The notes: generated by a model not told the origin, from the sequence alone. Positions 23,510-33,091 are shown, counted from the first letter of the stretch. The stretch: 64,000 bases of DNA from Sporobacter sp038405045 (GCA_038405045.1 JBBZIV010000001.1:124001-188000); one strand, 5' to 3'. Translations and numbers: made by a program.

Positions 23510-25327
23510 TTATGGCAGAATCGGCTGCTCTGTTGCTTGCAGAATCCGGTTGAGCTCCGCGCCGGACATTTTTTCATTCTGGCATAGATAAGCGGCAACA
23601 GCGTGGAGCGCATCAAGATGATTCGTCAGAAGCTGCAAGGCCTGCTCCTGTGCGGCACCGACAATCCGCTGAATTTCAGTGTCAATTTCCGCCGAAATGC
23701 GTCCGGATAGAATTCCGTGCTGCCGGTCTCTGCCGTGGCCGTAAGTCACGGGGCCAAGCTGCTCGCTCATGCCGAATTTTGTGACCATCGAGCGGGCGAG
23801 CTCCGTTGCGCGCTCAATGTCATTGGACGCGCCGGTAGAGATATCGTCCAACGCGATGCTTTCAGCCGCCCGCCCGCCGAGAAAGATGCAGATCTGTTCA
23901 AGCATTTCGCCCTTTGTATCGTAATTTTTGTCCTCCGCCGGTGGCGTTAGCGTGTACCCGCCGGCGCGCCCTCTGGGGATAATTGAAATCTCTTGGACCT
24001 GCTTTTTAGAGGGGAGATACGCTGTAACGATGGCGTGACCAGCCTCATGGTAGGCTGTGAGCTTCTTTTCTTTTTCACTCAAAACCTTTGACTTTTTTTC
24101 GGGCCCGGCGACGACTTTTATAACGGATTCCTCAATTTCCGTTCTGCCGATGACAGGTCGGCCGCGCTTAGCGGCTAAAAGCGCTGCTTCATTCAGGAGA
24201 TTTGCAAGATCGGCGCCGGTGAAGCCGACGGTGGCTTTGGCTACGTCGTGAAAATGGACGTCAGAATCGATCGGCTTTTCACGCGCGTGAACCTTCAAAA
24301 TAGCTTCACGGCCCTTGATATCCGGCGCACCGACGTAAACCTGGCGGTCGAAGCGGCCGGGTCGCAGGAGCGCCGGGTCCAAAATATCCACTCTGTTCGT
24401 CGCCGCGATCACAATGACGCATTCGTCCGAGGAAAAGCCGTCCATCTCGACGAGAAGCTGATTGAGCGTTTGCTCCCGCTCGTCGTTGCTGCCGCTTTGG
24501 CCGGCACTGCGGCGGCGACCGACAGCGTCAATCTCGTCAATAAAAACGATGCAGGGGGCAACCTTTTTTGCTTTTTCAAAGAGGCTGCGGACACGGGATG
24601 CGCCGACACCGACATACATTTCGACAAAATTTGAGCCGGACATTGAAAAAAACGGCACGCCGGATTCGCCAGAGACGGCTTTGGCAATCAGCGTTTTGCC
24701 TGTTCCCGGTGGTCCGACGAGCAACACGCCCTTTGGAATCTTCGCACCGAGCTTGTTAAACCGCTGGGGACTTTTCAGAAACTCAACAATTTCCTTGAGC
24801 TCTTCCTTCTCCTCGTCCGCCCCGGCGACGTCGGCAAATGTCTTTTTATCTTTGGAGGCTGTTTGCGTGTCTGGTTTCAGATGTGTGAACGCCAGCGCGT
24901 TTTTGCCCCCGCTTTTCTTGATAACGCCGCTGCGGAATAAGATGAGCGCCACCCCGGCAACGAACACCAAGATATATGGCAGCACGCCGATAAAAGATGA
25001 CCCCTCCCACGGCTGCGTATAGTCGTAAACAATTTTGCTGTCCGGGTGGGAGACGTTATAGGTCGTTACGAGCGGTTCAATCTGCTTGATGAAGAGATCA
25101 ACATCAGCAACTGTATATGTAACCGTTCCGCCGCCGCGCAGGTCGGCGGACAGTGTGCCGCTGCCCACATTGAGCGTGTAATGGGAGACTTGCCCGGCTT
25201 CAAAGTAACCGACGACGTCGGAGTAAAGAAGCGACGCTTTTTTTGGCTGCATTAAAAAAATCGCAAGACATGCCGAAGCGGTAAGGATTACGGCGGACAG
25301 GATCAAAACAAGACGTTTTTTATTCAT
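23510..25327 (-). CDS. ftsH: ATP-dependent zinc metalloprotease FtsH
   Basis: FtsH is a membrane AAA protease that degrades unneeded or damaged membrane and soluble proteins. Two membrane helices (residues about 6-26 and 112-131) flank a short external domain. The AAA module has Walker A GPPGTGKT (205-212), Walker B IVFIDEIDAVG, and the second region of homology ATNRVDILDPALLRPGRFDR. The protease domain has the zinc motif HEAGH (427-431). The length of 605 is normal. The ATG has a weak upstream AAGTGATGAT site. A minus-strand TATAAT (complement of 25378-25383) may serve as its -10 box, but no good -35 is visible. Confidence 0.97.
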   Translation of the reverse strand: MNKKRLVLILSAVILTASACLAIFLMQPKKASLLYSDVVGYFEAGQVSHYTLNVGSGTLSADLRGGGTVTYTVADVDLFIKQIEPLVTTYNVSHPDSKIVYDYTQPWEGSSFIGVLPYILVFVAGVALILFRSGVIKKSGGKNALAFTHLKPDTQTASKDKKTFADVAGADEEKEELKEIVEFLKSPQRFNKLGAKIPKGVLLVGPPGTGKTLIAKAVSGESGVPFFSMSGSNFVEMYVGVGASRVRSLFEKAKKVAPCIVFIDEIDAVGRRRSAGQSGSNDEREQTLNQLLVEMDGFSSDECVIVIAATNRVDILDPALLRPGRFDRQVYVGAPDIKGREAILKVHAREKPIDSDVHFHDVAKATVGFTGADLANLLNEAALLAAKRGRPVIGRTEIEESVIKVVAGPEKKSKVLSEKEKKLTAYHEAGHAIVTAYLPSKKQVQEISIIPRGRAGGYTLTPPAEDKNYDTKGEMLEQICIFLGGRAAESIALDDISTGASNDIERATELARSMVTKFGMSEQLGPVTYGHGRDRQHGILSGRISAEIDTEIQRIVGAAQEQALQLLTNHLDALHAVAAYLCQNEKMSGAELNRILQATEQPILP

Positions 25328-25510
25328 ATCATCACTTTCCAGGGCGTCATCAAAACTTGTGCGGCTGCACAGGTTTCATTATACATGAATGAAAAACCCT
25401 TGTGGCTGATAAGTTTCTGGTAATTCCGGCAGAAATTAAACGAGAGTTTAAAACGTTTGAACAATTCTCTATGCTATGCACACAATGATAGGCTTGACGT
25501 TTAATTAGGG

Positions 25511-25539
25511 TTGATATAGCCGATGAAAATGGTTATAAT
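25511..25539 (+). promoter_or_regulatory. Promoter of the PGI-like gene
   Basis: TTGATA (25511-25516) and TATAAT (25534-25539) with 17 bases between them lie about 40 bases before the start codon at 25581. Confidence 0.78.
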
Positions 25540-25580
25540 TTCAAAGGGCCCGGACTAAATTCGTGTTGGGAGAATTCATA

Positions 25581-27266
25581 ATGCGTGATAACAAGACGGC
25601 TGCCGATATCGATAAGATACAGGGGAAGACCGAAAAACAAGCGCTCACCACAGATGCCGATAGACAGCGTGAACAATACTTTTTCCCCGCCCTGACCGAC
25701 AGCCTCTTGTCTGCCTTTAGCGGCAAGGGGGCAACCGTTACTGCCGTGACGGCCGCCGTTAAAAACGCCGTCAGCATTGACATACTGAGTAACAACCTTG
25801 CCGAAGTATTCCGCATTTCGAAAGAGGACGCGGTGAAAGCCCTTGAGGTATACGGCTTTCGTGAGCTGATTGAGCAGTCGCGCCTGAAAAACACACAGGC
25901 AAAGGACAGCAGATCATCGACGCTTGTTTTATCAGACGGCGGAAAAACAATTAACCCCTATAGCAAGCTGTTTGAGATTGAGTCTTCTCCCGACCTGCAA
26001 GAGCCGATCGCACTGAGCGAGACACTCAAAAACACGCTGGAAGGCCTCTTTGACACGTTGGCGGCAACCATGCAAAACGACACGCTGGCAGGGCTTTACC
26101 GTGGTGACGTCATGGGGTATTATAACGACTTTATGACAGATATGGCCCCGATAATTTTGGATTATGTAAACACGAACTTCGATGGCGGCCGCCCCACGTA
26201 CATGGTTACGACCGGCATCGGCGCAAACGAGCAGTTTACCCATTTTGTTGCGGATATGAATAACAAAAATAAAGACCGACGCCTCGATTGGCTTGTCATC
26301 GATTCGCCGCGGAAGCTTGCGCTTTTACCGCCGGACGCGACTGTTCAGAATACATTATTTGTTGAGTTTTCACGCAGCAGCTTGACAGAGGAGACGGTAA
26401 AAACCCATGAGTACACGCCACGCGAGGCTAAGAGAATCGTCTTTTCCAATTCCGGGCCGCTCAAGCAGCTTGCCGAACGTGACAAAAATTTGATTTTGAA
26501 TTTCCCCGATCAGGTCTCCGGCCGTTTCGGGCGCAATAAAACACCGATGCTCCTTGCCCCGATGCTGATTGCGGGCATGGACACAGCGCAGTACTGGAAA
26601 GACATTGACGCAGCCATCAAAGTGTTTGATTTGAGCGATACCAATTCACTGCCGTTCGTTTTGGCAAAATTCCTCGTCGTCCAGCAAAAAGAACATTTAA
26701 AGAACTTTATTTATTTTGGCGCCAATGACGATGCGCTTGGCCTACTCGCGGATGAGTTCATTCAATTCTGGAACGAAGGCGTCAATAAAACGGGCAATGA
26801 TTTTCTCATTTCCCGATTTTTTGGATTGCCGCGTGACTCGCATATGAATATTGAGGGGATTCTGGGCAACCGGGCGACCAAAATGGGCGTTTTTCTCCTG
26901 CGGACGGATCTGCGTGCTCAAAACCGGCATCCGATGGTTCGCGCGGAGATTGACCCCATTAATCCGGCACATCAGGGGCTGCAGTTCGGTGATGAGGAAG
27001 CCGTTCTGGCGATGGCCAATTACAAGCGCTTTTCCGAAATCATGCCGACACTCCTCATAAAGGTTCCTATGGCACCCGACTTACGCCATTCAGCGGTTTT
27101 GGGACAGCTGTTTGCGGATATGACGTACGTTTATTCCAGGATTCTCGGGATTGACCCCGGCTCGAATCCGGAGGTCAAAGCCGTACGGGAACGGTCTGCC
27201 GCGCTGCTGGCTGAAGCGGCCGGACGCCTCCGAGAAAACGGCCCGGCAGCAGAAAATTTGTTTTAA
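25581..27266 (+). CDS. Divergent glucose-6-phosphate isomerase-like protein
   Basis: A 561-residue soluble protein. The segment VSGRFGRNKTPMLLAPMLIAGMD matches the phosphoglucose isomerase signature region (GGRFS...), and FIQFWNEGVNKTG resembles the catalytic ES-G-K block, so it belongs to the PGI/SIS fold group. It is clearly different from the usual bacterial enzymes: the first ~130 residues (MRDNKTAADIDKIQ onward) form an extra N-terminal region. Activity on glucose-6-phosphate is inferred. The start at 25581 follows GGGAGA; an earlier TTG/ATG frame start at 25563 lies before the site. It forms a single-gene unit with its own promoter and terminator. Confidence 0.65.
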   Translation: MRDNKTAADIDKIQGKTEKQALTTDADRQREQYFFPALTDSLLSAFSGKGATVTAVTAAVKNAVSIDILSNNLAEVFRISKEDAVKALEVYGFRELIEQSRLKNTQAKDSRSSTLVLSDGGKTINPYSKLFEIESSPDLQEPIALSETLKNTLEGLFDTLAATMQNDTLAGLYRGDVMGYYNDFMTDMAPIILDYVNTNFDGGRPTYMVTTGIGANEQFTHFVADMNNKNKDRRLDWLVIDSPRKLALLPPDATVQNTLFVEFSRSSLTEETVKTHEYTPREAKRIVFSNSGPLKQLAERDKNLILNFPDQVSGRFGRNKTPMLLAPMLIAGMDTAQYWKDIDAAIKVFDLSDTNSLPFVLAKFLVVQQKEHLKNFIYFGANDDALGLLADEFIQFWNEGVNKTGNDFLISRFFGLPRDSHMNIEGILGNRATKMGVFLLRTDLRAQNRHPMVRAEIDPINPAHQGLQFGDEEAVLAMANYKRFSEIMPTLLIKVPMAPDLRHSAVLGQLFADMTYVYSRILGIDPGSNPEVKAVRERSAALLAEAAGRLRENGPAAENLF

Positions 27267-27270
27267 AAGA

Positions 27271-27299
27271 AAAAGCGATCCGAAACGGATCGCTTTTTT
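27271..27299 (+). terminator. Terminator of the PGI-like gene
   Basis: AAAAGCGATCCG and CGGATCGCTTTT form a perfect 12-bp stem around AAA, followed by a T run. Confidence 0.93.
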
Positions 27300-27341
27300 A
27301 TGCTCGGGCTGTGTTGCCCATTGTACCGGATAATTCAAACG

Positions 27342-27839
27342 CTATGCGCCAAAAAGCGCCAGGGCTTTTTCGGCAACGCGCCTGCCGAAGGTGACAAAGA
27401 GGTCGCGCGTATTGTCGAGTGCACCAGCAATGGCCACAGGGCCGAGATGGATAATCGGCTTGCCGCAGCCAGCACCGGAGGAGTAGACGAGCATGCCGTT
27501 GACGAGCAGATGTTGTAAGACATCTGCAATGGCGACATCTGCGCCGCCATGAACAAAATTGGCGGTGGAGAAAGCTGCGCCGAGCTTACCGGCGAGATTG
27601 ACGCTTCTGTCCGTGTCAAGCCACTTTTTCAGTTGCCATGCCATACCGGCGGCATAAGTGGGTGTGCCGATAATGACGGCCGCGCTATCTTTGACAAATT
27701 CGGCGTCAAGAGTACCCTCATTGGTGAGGTTCATCAGCTTGACATCAACACTGCCTGCAAGCTGTATGCCCTCTTGAATAAAACCGGCGGCTTTTTCCGT
27801 GTTGCCGGACTGGCTGACATATAATATGGATATTCTCAT
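27342..27839 (-). CDS. Flavodoxin/NADPH-dependent FMN reductase family protein
   Basis: A 165-residue flavodoxin-fold protein. The FMN phosphate loop ILYVSQSGNTEKAAGFI is at the N-terminus, with IIGTPTYAAGMAWQLKKWLD (isoalloxazine region) and FVHGGADVAIADVLQHLLVNG later, as in WrbA-like or multimeric flavodoxin proteins. It probably binds FMN and transfers electrons or reduces quinones; partner unknown. The ATG has GAAAGTGAGTTG upstream. It stands alone between two convergent or divergent genes. Confidence 0.88.
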   Translation of the reverse strand: MRISILYVSQSGNTEKAAGFIQEGIQLAGSVDVKLMNLTNEGTLDAEFVKDSAAVIIGTPTYAAGMAWQLKKWLDTDRSVNLAGKLGAAFSTANFVHGGADVAIADVLQHLLVNGMLVYSSGAGCGKPIIHLGPVAIAGALDNTRDLFVTFGRRVAEKALALFGA

Positions 27840-28020
27840 CTTAACAACTCACTTTCTGCTGTCGTGCTTCTGCCGCTTTTGCCGGATGCGTCCTATTAAA
27901 AAAATGTTAACCCGAATGATAGGAGAAGTCAACCAGAACCTGATTCAAGGCATGGGCTTCTAACATTGCGACAAGCATTTATTTGTGATATAGTGCCAAA
28001 CGGAAGGGGGACCATATGGT

Positions 28021-29085
28021 ATGCCACTGTTTTTAACCGAAGAAATTTGGAACAACACCTTGCTGAGCTATCTCATTTTTCTGCTTATTCTGGGTTTTGC
28101 TTTTTTAGCAGCGGCAATTGTTGGCCGGCTTTTAACGAAACTGCCGACAAATCGGCGTAGGTCGGAGCGGTCATTTTTTTGGCTGCAGGGTATTCAAAAA
28201 TATGTCAAACCGCTTATCATATTTCTCACTTTATATTTTGATGTAAAAATCCTCAATTTGCCGCCCGCCGTTTTGAAAGTTATTGATATCGGGGTGCTGG
28301 CCTTTCTAATGATCGTGGCAGCCTTCGCCCTGTCAGCCATAGCCGCCTATTTTATCGCTGTTTATTGGAAGTATCGTGACGATGGTAATGATAATTTACT
28401 CGCCCTGAAACTGCTGACGAACCTGAGCAAGGCACTTATCTGGATTGTTATTCTGATTCTTTTTTTGGACAATGTCGGCGTAAAAATCGACTCTTTGATT
28501 GCAGGGCTCGGCATCAGCGGTCTGGCGGTGGCGTTTGCGGCACAAACAATTTTGAAAGACCTTTTCTGTTTTTTCTCAATTTTGTTCGACAAGCCGTTTG
28601 TCATCGGGGACTTCATTGTTGTGGGCGAACAAATGGGGACAGTAGAACACATCGGCGTGAAAACGACGCGGCTGCGCTCCTTAAACGGGGAAGAACTGAT
28701 CCTTTCCAATTCGGATTTAACGAATTCAAGAATCAGCAATTTTAAAACGCTTGAAAAAAGGCGCGTTCTGTTTAATATCGGCGTCACGTATGACACGCCG
28801 GTTGAAAAGTTGCGGATGATACCCGGCTTGATACGGGCGATTATTGAAGGCGTTGATAGTACGGAATTTGGGCGTGTGCACTTTAATTCTTACGGCGCTT
28901 CAAGCCTGAATTTCGAGATAGCCTATTTTATTTTGAGTGGCGACTTCGCGCATTATATGGACATCCATCAGGAAGTCAATTTACAGATTAAAGAGACATT
29001 CGATATATCGGGAATCCATTTCGCTCTTCCGACACAAAGCATTCAAATATTAAATGAGGGAAGACATGACGCTCGCTCATCATAA
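28021..29085 (+). CDS. Mechanosensitive ion channel (MscS family)
   Basis: A 354-residue channel that opens on membrane tension to protect against osmotic downshock. Four or so membrane helices precede the pore helix: VKIDSLIAGLGISGLAVAFA and the following AAQTILKDLFCFFSIL. The cytoplasmic beta domain begins KPFVIGDFIVVGEQMGTVEHIG and continues RLRSLNGEELILSNSDL, classical MscS blocks. GGAAGGGGG lies upstream of the ATG at 28021. An overlapping ATG at 28016 is out of frame. A long perfect hairpin follows the stop. Confidence 0.93.
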   Translation: MPLFLTEEIWNNTLLSYLIFLLILGFAFLAAAIVGRLLTKLPTNRRRSERSFFWLQGIQKYVKPLIIFLTLYFDVKILNLPPAVLKVIDIGVLAFLMIVAAFALSAIAAYFIAVYWKYRDDGNDNLLALKLLTNLSKALIWIVILILFLDNVGVKIDSLIAGLGISGLAVAFAAQTILKDLFCFFSILFDKPFVIGDFIVVGEQMGTVEHIGVKTTRLRSLNGEELILSNSDLTNSRISNFKTLEKRRVLFNIGVTYDTPVEKLRMIPGLIRAIIEGVDSTEFGRVHFNSYGASSLNFEIAYFILSGDFAHYMDIHQEVNLQIKETFDISGIHFALPTQSIQILNEGRHDARSS

Positions 29086-29120
29086 GAAACACGCGCAGCC
29101 GCAGCTGCGCGTGTTTCTTT
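29084..29120 (+). terminator. Terminator of the mscS-like gene
   Basis: AAGAAACACGCGCAGC pairs perfectly with GCTGCGCGTGTTTCTT (16 bp) around CGCA. The stem overlaps the stop codon of the channel gene. Confidence 0.88.
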
Positions 29121-29170
29121 GCCTCTTGATAGCAGGCGGCGTATGCTCTGCTGTCTGTCAAGCCAATCAA

Positions 29171-29256
29171 TGCCGGTGACCGGGATCGAACCGGTACGAG
29201 GGGTGACCCTCACGGGATTTTAAGTCCCGGGCGTCTGCCAGTTCCGCCACACCGGC
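29171..29256 (-). tRNA. tRNA-Leu (anticodon TAA)
   Basis: An 86-base type II tRNA on the minus strand with acceptor arms GCCGGTG/CACCGGC, an anticodon stem CGGGA/TCCCG with anticodon TAA, a long variable arm (GTGAGGGTCACCCCTCGT region) and T-loop GGTTCGATCC. CCA is not encoded; the bases after the discriminator A read TTG. It decodes TTA codons. Confidence 0.95.
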
Positions 29257-29354
29257 GTTTGATACGAGAGCAAGTGCTATACTAGCACTGAAAAGCACGA
29301 TTGTCAAGATTGCACGACGTGTAATACGGCCTGAAGCATACAGTTATGGATGCG

Positions 29355-30098
29355 TTATTCCCGGCCGCGAAGAAGCTTTTCAACCTGATTGAGCTGCTCT
29401 ATGGTGTTGACGCCGATCATTTCAAAACCAAGGCTGCGCTTGCAAATACCGACGCGGGTACCCTCGGCAAGGAGAATGGCCGGAACATCCGTTAAATAGT
29501 ATTCCCGCTGGGCGTTGTTGTTTCCGAGGCATTTCAGTGCCGGCAGAAGCTTCTGAGCGGCGAAGACGTAGACACCGCTATTGAGCTCGTTGATGGCCTT
29601 TTCGTCATCGCGGCAGTCTTTGTCTTCTACCATGCGGACAAAATTGCCGCCATTGTCTCGCACGATGCGGCCGTATGGAAGCGGAATATCTGATGTACCG
29701 GTTAAGATGGTGCAGTCATTACCGTTCTGCAGATGGACGGTGACAAGCGCTTCATACGTCTCTCGCCGCAGAAGCGGCATATCACCGCAGCAGACGAGAA
29801 CGGCGCCATCAAACCCTTCCAGGTCTGCCGCCGCCGACATGACGGCGTGACCCGTACCGAGCTGATCTGTCTGGATGGCGAATCGGTAGCCCGGAAAGGC
29901 TTGTATGACGGTATCTTTTTGGTAGCCCGCAACGATGATGATATTGCCGCGTTCTATAAAGGAGAGTCCGTCAAGCACATATTGAAGGAGCGGGCGGCCG
30001 TTTGCCAGGCGCATGACCTTCGGCAGGTCGCAGCCCTCTGTTTGAAGACGGGTGCCTTTACCGGCAGCCAGTACGACGGCTTTGAGAGGTTGTTTCAT
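29355..30098 (-). CDS. GlmU-like nucleotidyltransferase without acetyltransferase domain
   Basis: A 247-residue sugar-phosphate nucleotidyltransferase. The N-terminal signature VVLAAGKGTRLQTEGCDLPK, the uridine-binding QLGTGHAV and VCCGDMPLL, PYGRIVRDNGGN and VEDKD match the N-terminal (uridylyltransferase) half of GlmU. The left-handed beta-helix acetyltransferase half is entirely absent, so it makes UDP-GlcNAc or another NDP-sugar only, or is a paralogue of a full GlmU elsewhere. It follows the deacetylase-like gene by 30 bases and likely shares its transcript. Confidence 0.87.
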   Translation of the reverse strand: MKQPLKAVVLAAGKGTRLQTEGCDLPKVMRLANGRPLLQYVLDGLSFIERGNIIIVAGYQKDTVIQAFPGYRFAIQTDQLGTGHAVMSAAADLEGFDGAVLVCCGDMPLLRRETYEALVTVHLQNGNDCTILTGTSDIPLPYGRIVRDNGGNFVRMVEDKDCRDDEKAINELNSGVYVFAAQKLLPALKCLGNNNAQREYYLTDVPAILLAEGTRVGICKRSLGFEMIGVNTIEQLNQVEKLLRGRE

Positions 30099-30128
30099 AG
30101 ATCGATCCCTTTCGAGAGAATTTGGCTG

Positions 30129-31250
30129 TCAGTCAAGCGAGAAGGTCGGGGCGCTCGTCTCCGTGATACGACGGGCGGCGCAATTTTTCTTTGCCAGCGC
30201 CTGCAAAAAGGCGTGCAAAAACTTTGACGTTTTCTCCGAGCAGTCAAAACCCACACTCTGCCTGCTGCCCTTGACGAATGAGAGCTTTCCGATGACGGAA
30301 GAGACGGTAAAAGTGCTCGACGCGACATAGCTTTTGTCGGGTAGCCAGTATATAAGGCCACCGGAATCTGCCATGGCTTTGGCCGCTTTGGCATCGCTGC
30401 CGCCCGTCACAAGCAGTGTTTTGACCTTAGCCGCTTCAAACAGAAGGGCGGCGGCCTTCTGATACTCAGCATATGTCCCGTCAAGCAGACGGATGCCGAT
30501 CGTATGGCCGGAGCAGGCCGCCCGGCGTAAGAGGTCTGCGTTGGAGGCTATTTCATCGGCTGAGACGAAAAATGTGCCTTTGACACGCGATGCGTCCAGC
30601 GCGTTCAAAATCGCGTCGAATTTACCGCCGGAAAGGGTCGAAAAGCTTAAAAAAACAGTGGTGTTGTCATTTGAGGCGTCGTCCGACGAATCGGGGGAGG
30701 ATGACGGGGAATCAACGCCGGGTGACGGTTTAATACCCATATAATCATTATAATACGACTGCATTTTGTTTTTGTAGTAAGAGGGGAAGGTTGGGTCGTT
30801 TAAAACACAGTTTTTTTTGATGCGGACAACAGGCGCCGGATCTGCCTGAATAACAGACAGCGCAAGCCCAAAATAACTGCAAACAAAGTCAGCAGGGAGA
30901 AAAACCGTCCCGCCGGAGACGACGGCCGGCGTGGAATACTGCTGATTATCCTGATCGACAACTGTTGCCTTCGGCAAATCAAATGTCAGGCGTTTTGAGC
31001 CGGAGGAATATAAGAGGATGGTATCGAGGTTGTTAGAGGCCGCAAAATAGATGCCCAGCTCGTCGGAGGAAAAGACCGTATAATGCAGGTAGAGCCTGCC
31101 GCCGATATAGCGCGGCATCGAACTGCTTTTGAGCGGGAAAAGTGTGTCATTGACAGCAGTAAAGTAGACCGTATCGGCCGCCTTAACGGCAGGCATCACA
31201 GCCAGAAGAAGACAGAAAAGCATGATGATGGCAACGGCCTTCTTTTTCAC
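30129..31250 (-). CDS. Secreted protein with degenerate polysaccharide-deacetylase-like domain
   Basis: A 373-residue exported protein. A GTG start at 31250 follows AGGAGG and gives a signal peptide (KKKAVAIIMLFCLLLAVMPAVKA). Residues about 25-160 resemble a copper-amine-oxidase-N-type beta domain; a Ser/Asp/Pro-rich linker follows. The last ~170 residues look like a deacetylase barrel (VFLSF, KGTFFVSADEIAS, CSGHTIGIRLLDG), but the expected metal-binding Asp and His residues are missing, so it is probably a non-catalytic, glycan-binding relative. It lies between prmA and the GlmU-like gene on one strand. Confidence 0.7.
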   Translation of the reverse strand: MKKKAVAIIMLFCLLLAVMPAVKAADTVYFTAVNDTLFPLKSSSMPRYIGGRLYLHYTVFSSDELGIYFAASNNLDTILLYSSGSKRLTFDLPKATVVDQDNQQYSTPAVVSGGTVFLPADFVCSYFGLALSVIQADPAPVVRIKKNCVLNDPTFPSYYKNKMQSYYNDYMGIKPSPGVDSPSSSPDSSDDASNDNTTVFLSFSTLSGGKFDAILNALDASRVKGTFFVSADEIASNADLLRRAACSGHTIGIRLLDGTYAEYQKAAALLFEAAKVKTLLVTGGSDAKAAKAMADSGGLIYWLPDKSYVASSTFTVSSVIGKLSFVKGSRQSVGFDCSEKTSKFLHAFLQALAKKNCAARRITETSAPTFSLD

Positions 31251-31313
31251 ACAATAGCCTCCTGCTCTGAAACATTGATGCGGCATGGCGCACATGCCGC
31301 ACAATTAATTTTA

Positions 31314-32261
31314 TCACAGTACGTGTTCGGAAACAACGGGGACTGATACGAACATGTGCCAGTCATCCGCTGTTTTGGCGGCGGTGACGACAAGCCCTGC
31401 ATCCGCCAGGGCCTTTCTGACGTCGTCATGACGGCCGTCAATAATGCCGGAGCAGATAAAGACGCCGCCCGGTGCGAGCAGGCGTGGAACGAGCGCCGAC
31501 AGCGGTATGATGACATCGGCGATGATGTTGGCAAACACGATGTCAAACCGGCTGCCGCCTGTTAGCGCTATCAGGAAATCTGGTGACAAAGCGTCTCCCG
31601 CCCGGACGGAAAGCCGGTCGGGCGATAAACCGTTGAGCGCGGCATTTTCAAGGCAGACAGTTGCGGCGTCATCGGCCATGTCACAACAGACGGCATGTTC
31701 GGCACCGAATAATAGTGCTGTGATGGCGAGGATACCGCTGCCGCAGCCGAGATCGAGCACATTTTTGGCCGGGTGGCTTTCAAGAGCCTCCAGACACATG
31801 CGTGTTGAGGCGTGAGAACCATTACCGAAGGCGTTTTTCGGTTCGAGACGTAAAATCGTCCGCCCCGAATTTTCCGGTACAGGCTCCCATTCCGGGACGA
31901 TTAAAAGACGGCTGCCGATTTCAAGCGGCTTAAAGTATTTCTTCCAATTGTTCAGCCAATCTTCGTCATGCACCTCTTTGACCAAAAAATTTTGCCCGGG
32001 CAAGGCCTCACGGATTAAAGACAGACGGGTGCGGCCCTCGGCGCTGTCCTCCACATAAAACTGCAGGGAGGTCGCGCCCTGCAGCGATGATAAAACATCG
32101 TCATCCACGTAATCCCACGCCGTCGGATTGTTATCCAAAAAGGCGCGAACGGCAGATTCATCATTGACGACGAGACCCTCAATGCCAAGGTCCTCAAGGT
32201 TTTCAATCAAGCCGTCAAGCGCTTGCGGCGTTGTTGGGACAGTTATTTCAAGCCAGTTCAT
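31314..32261 (-). CDS. prmA: Ribosomal protein L11 methyltransferase
   Basis: PrmA methylates ribosomal protein L11 using S-adenosylmethionine. The N-terminal substrate domain starts MNWLEITVPTTPQALDGLIE; the methyltransferase domain has motif I VLDLGCGSGILAI, the upstream FGNGSHASTRMCLEAL, and FANIIADVIIPLS, all characteristic of PrmA. At 315 residues it is full length. AGGAGGAATC precedes the ATG. It is downstream of the cytidylate-kinase-like gene and upstream of the deacetylase-like gene. Confidence 0.95.
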   Translation of the reverse strand: MNWLEITVPTTPQALDGLIENLEDLGIEGLVVNDESAVRAFLDNNPTAWDYVDDDVLSSLQGATSLQFYVEDSAEGRTRLSLIREALPGQNFLVKEVHDEDWLNNWKKYFKPLEIGSRLLIVPEWEPVPENSGRTILRLEPKNAFGNGSHASTRMCLEALESHPAKNVLDLGCGSGILAITALLFGAEHAVCCDMADDAATVCLENAALNGLSPDRLSVRAGDALSPDFLIALTGGSRFDIVFANIIADVIIPLSALVPRLLAPGGVFICSGIIDGRHDDVRKALADAGLVVTAAKTADDWHMFVSVPVVSEHVL

Positions 32262-32328
32262 GATTCCTCCTGAAGCGCCGCGCGCGGTGCGCCGAGCGAT
32301 TGAATAAAAAAAGGGCGCACAGCCCTCT

Positions 32329-32958
32329 TTAAAACGCTTGTGTGCTGAAACCTTTTTCCTCCAGCAGCGCCAGGATGATAGATACGGCGGCGGAAATGCC
32401 GACGGTGGAGGTGTTAATCACCAAGTCGTAATTATGGATATTGCCCCAGTTCTGGCCGGTATAATATTTATAGTAATTGGCGCGGCTTTTATCAATCCGC
32501 CTGATTTTTTCAAGCGCTTTTTCCGCCGGGAAGCCGTATTCCGAAACGGCGCGGGAGGCTCTGTCGGCAAGTGTCGCTGAAAGAAAGATTTTGATGACGG
32601 CAGGGTCGTCCTTCAAAATATAATCGGCGCAACGGCCGACAATGACACAGCTGTTTTTAGAAAGCTCCCGAAGGACAAGCGCCTCTGACTGAAATGTTTT
32701 ATCGTTAACGGGTGTATCAAAGAAAGCTGAGACGGTCAGAGCGTCATACGATGCTTCGGCGGGAAAATTATATAACAGGCTGCTTGGTATATGCTCTTCA
32801 CTTTGTTCAACGAGATCATATGGCAAACCGCTTTTTTCGGCGGCAAGCCGGATAATTGCTTTGTCATAAAACTCAACGCCAAGCCGCGCGGCGAGCTTTT
32901 CCCCGACTTGTCTGCCGCCGCTGCCAAATTCACGGCTTATTGCGAGAATGAATTTTTC
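32329..32958 (-). CDS. Cytidylate kinase-like family protein
   Basis: A 209-residue P-loop kinase of the cytidylate-kinase-2 type. It begins MEKFILAISREFGSGGRQVG, where SREFGSGGRQVG is the characteristic variant P-loop, followed by LAARLGVEFYDKAII. The later FLSATLADRASRAVSEYGF and the C-terminal NYDLVINTSTVGI are family blocks. The start at 32958 follows GGGAGG four bases upstream of the ATG; an in-frame earlier start has no site. The true substrate of this family is not established. Confidence 0.88.
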   Translation of the reverse strand, partial: EKFILAISREFGSGGRQVGEKLAARLGVEFYDKAIIRLAAEKSGLPYDLVEQSEEHIPSSLLYNFPAEASYDALTVSAFFDTPVNDKTFQSEALVLRELSKNSCVIVGRCADYILKDDPAVIKIFLSATLADRASRAVSEYGFPAEKALEKIRRIDKSRANYYKYYTGQNWGNIHNYDLVINTSTVGISAAVSIILALLEEKGFSTQAF

Positions 32959-33091
32959 CATAAGTCCTCCCGGGAGCATAGCCACCTGCTGATAATGCAA
33001 AGCTTATTTTCAATGCTACCTTTTTTAAATAATCATATCACACTTCAGATTGAATTCAATGAATTTTTATATGTATGCGCCTTAAAAAAAC

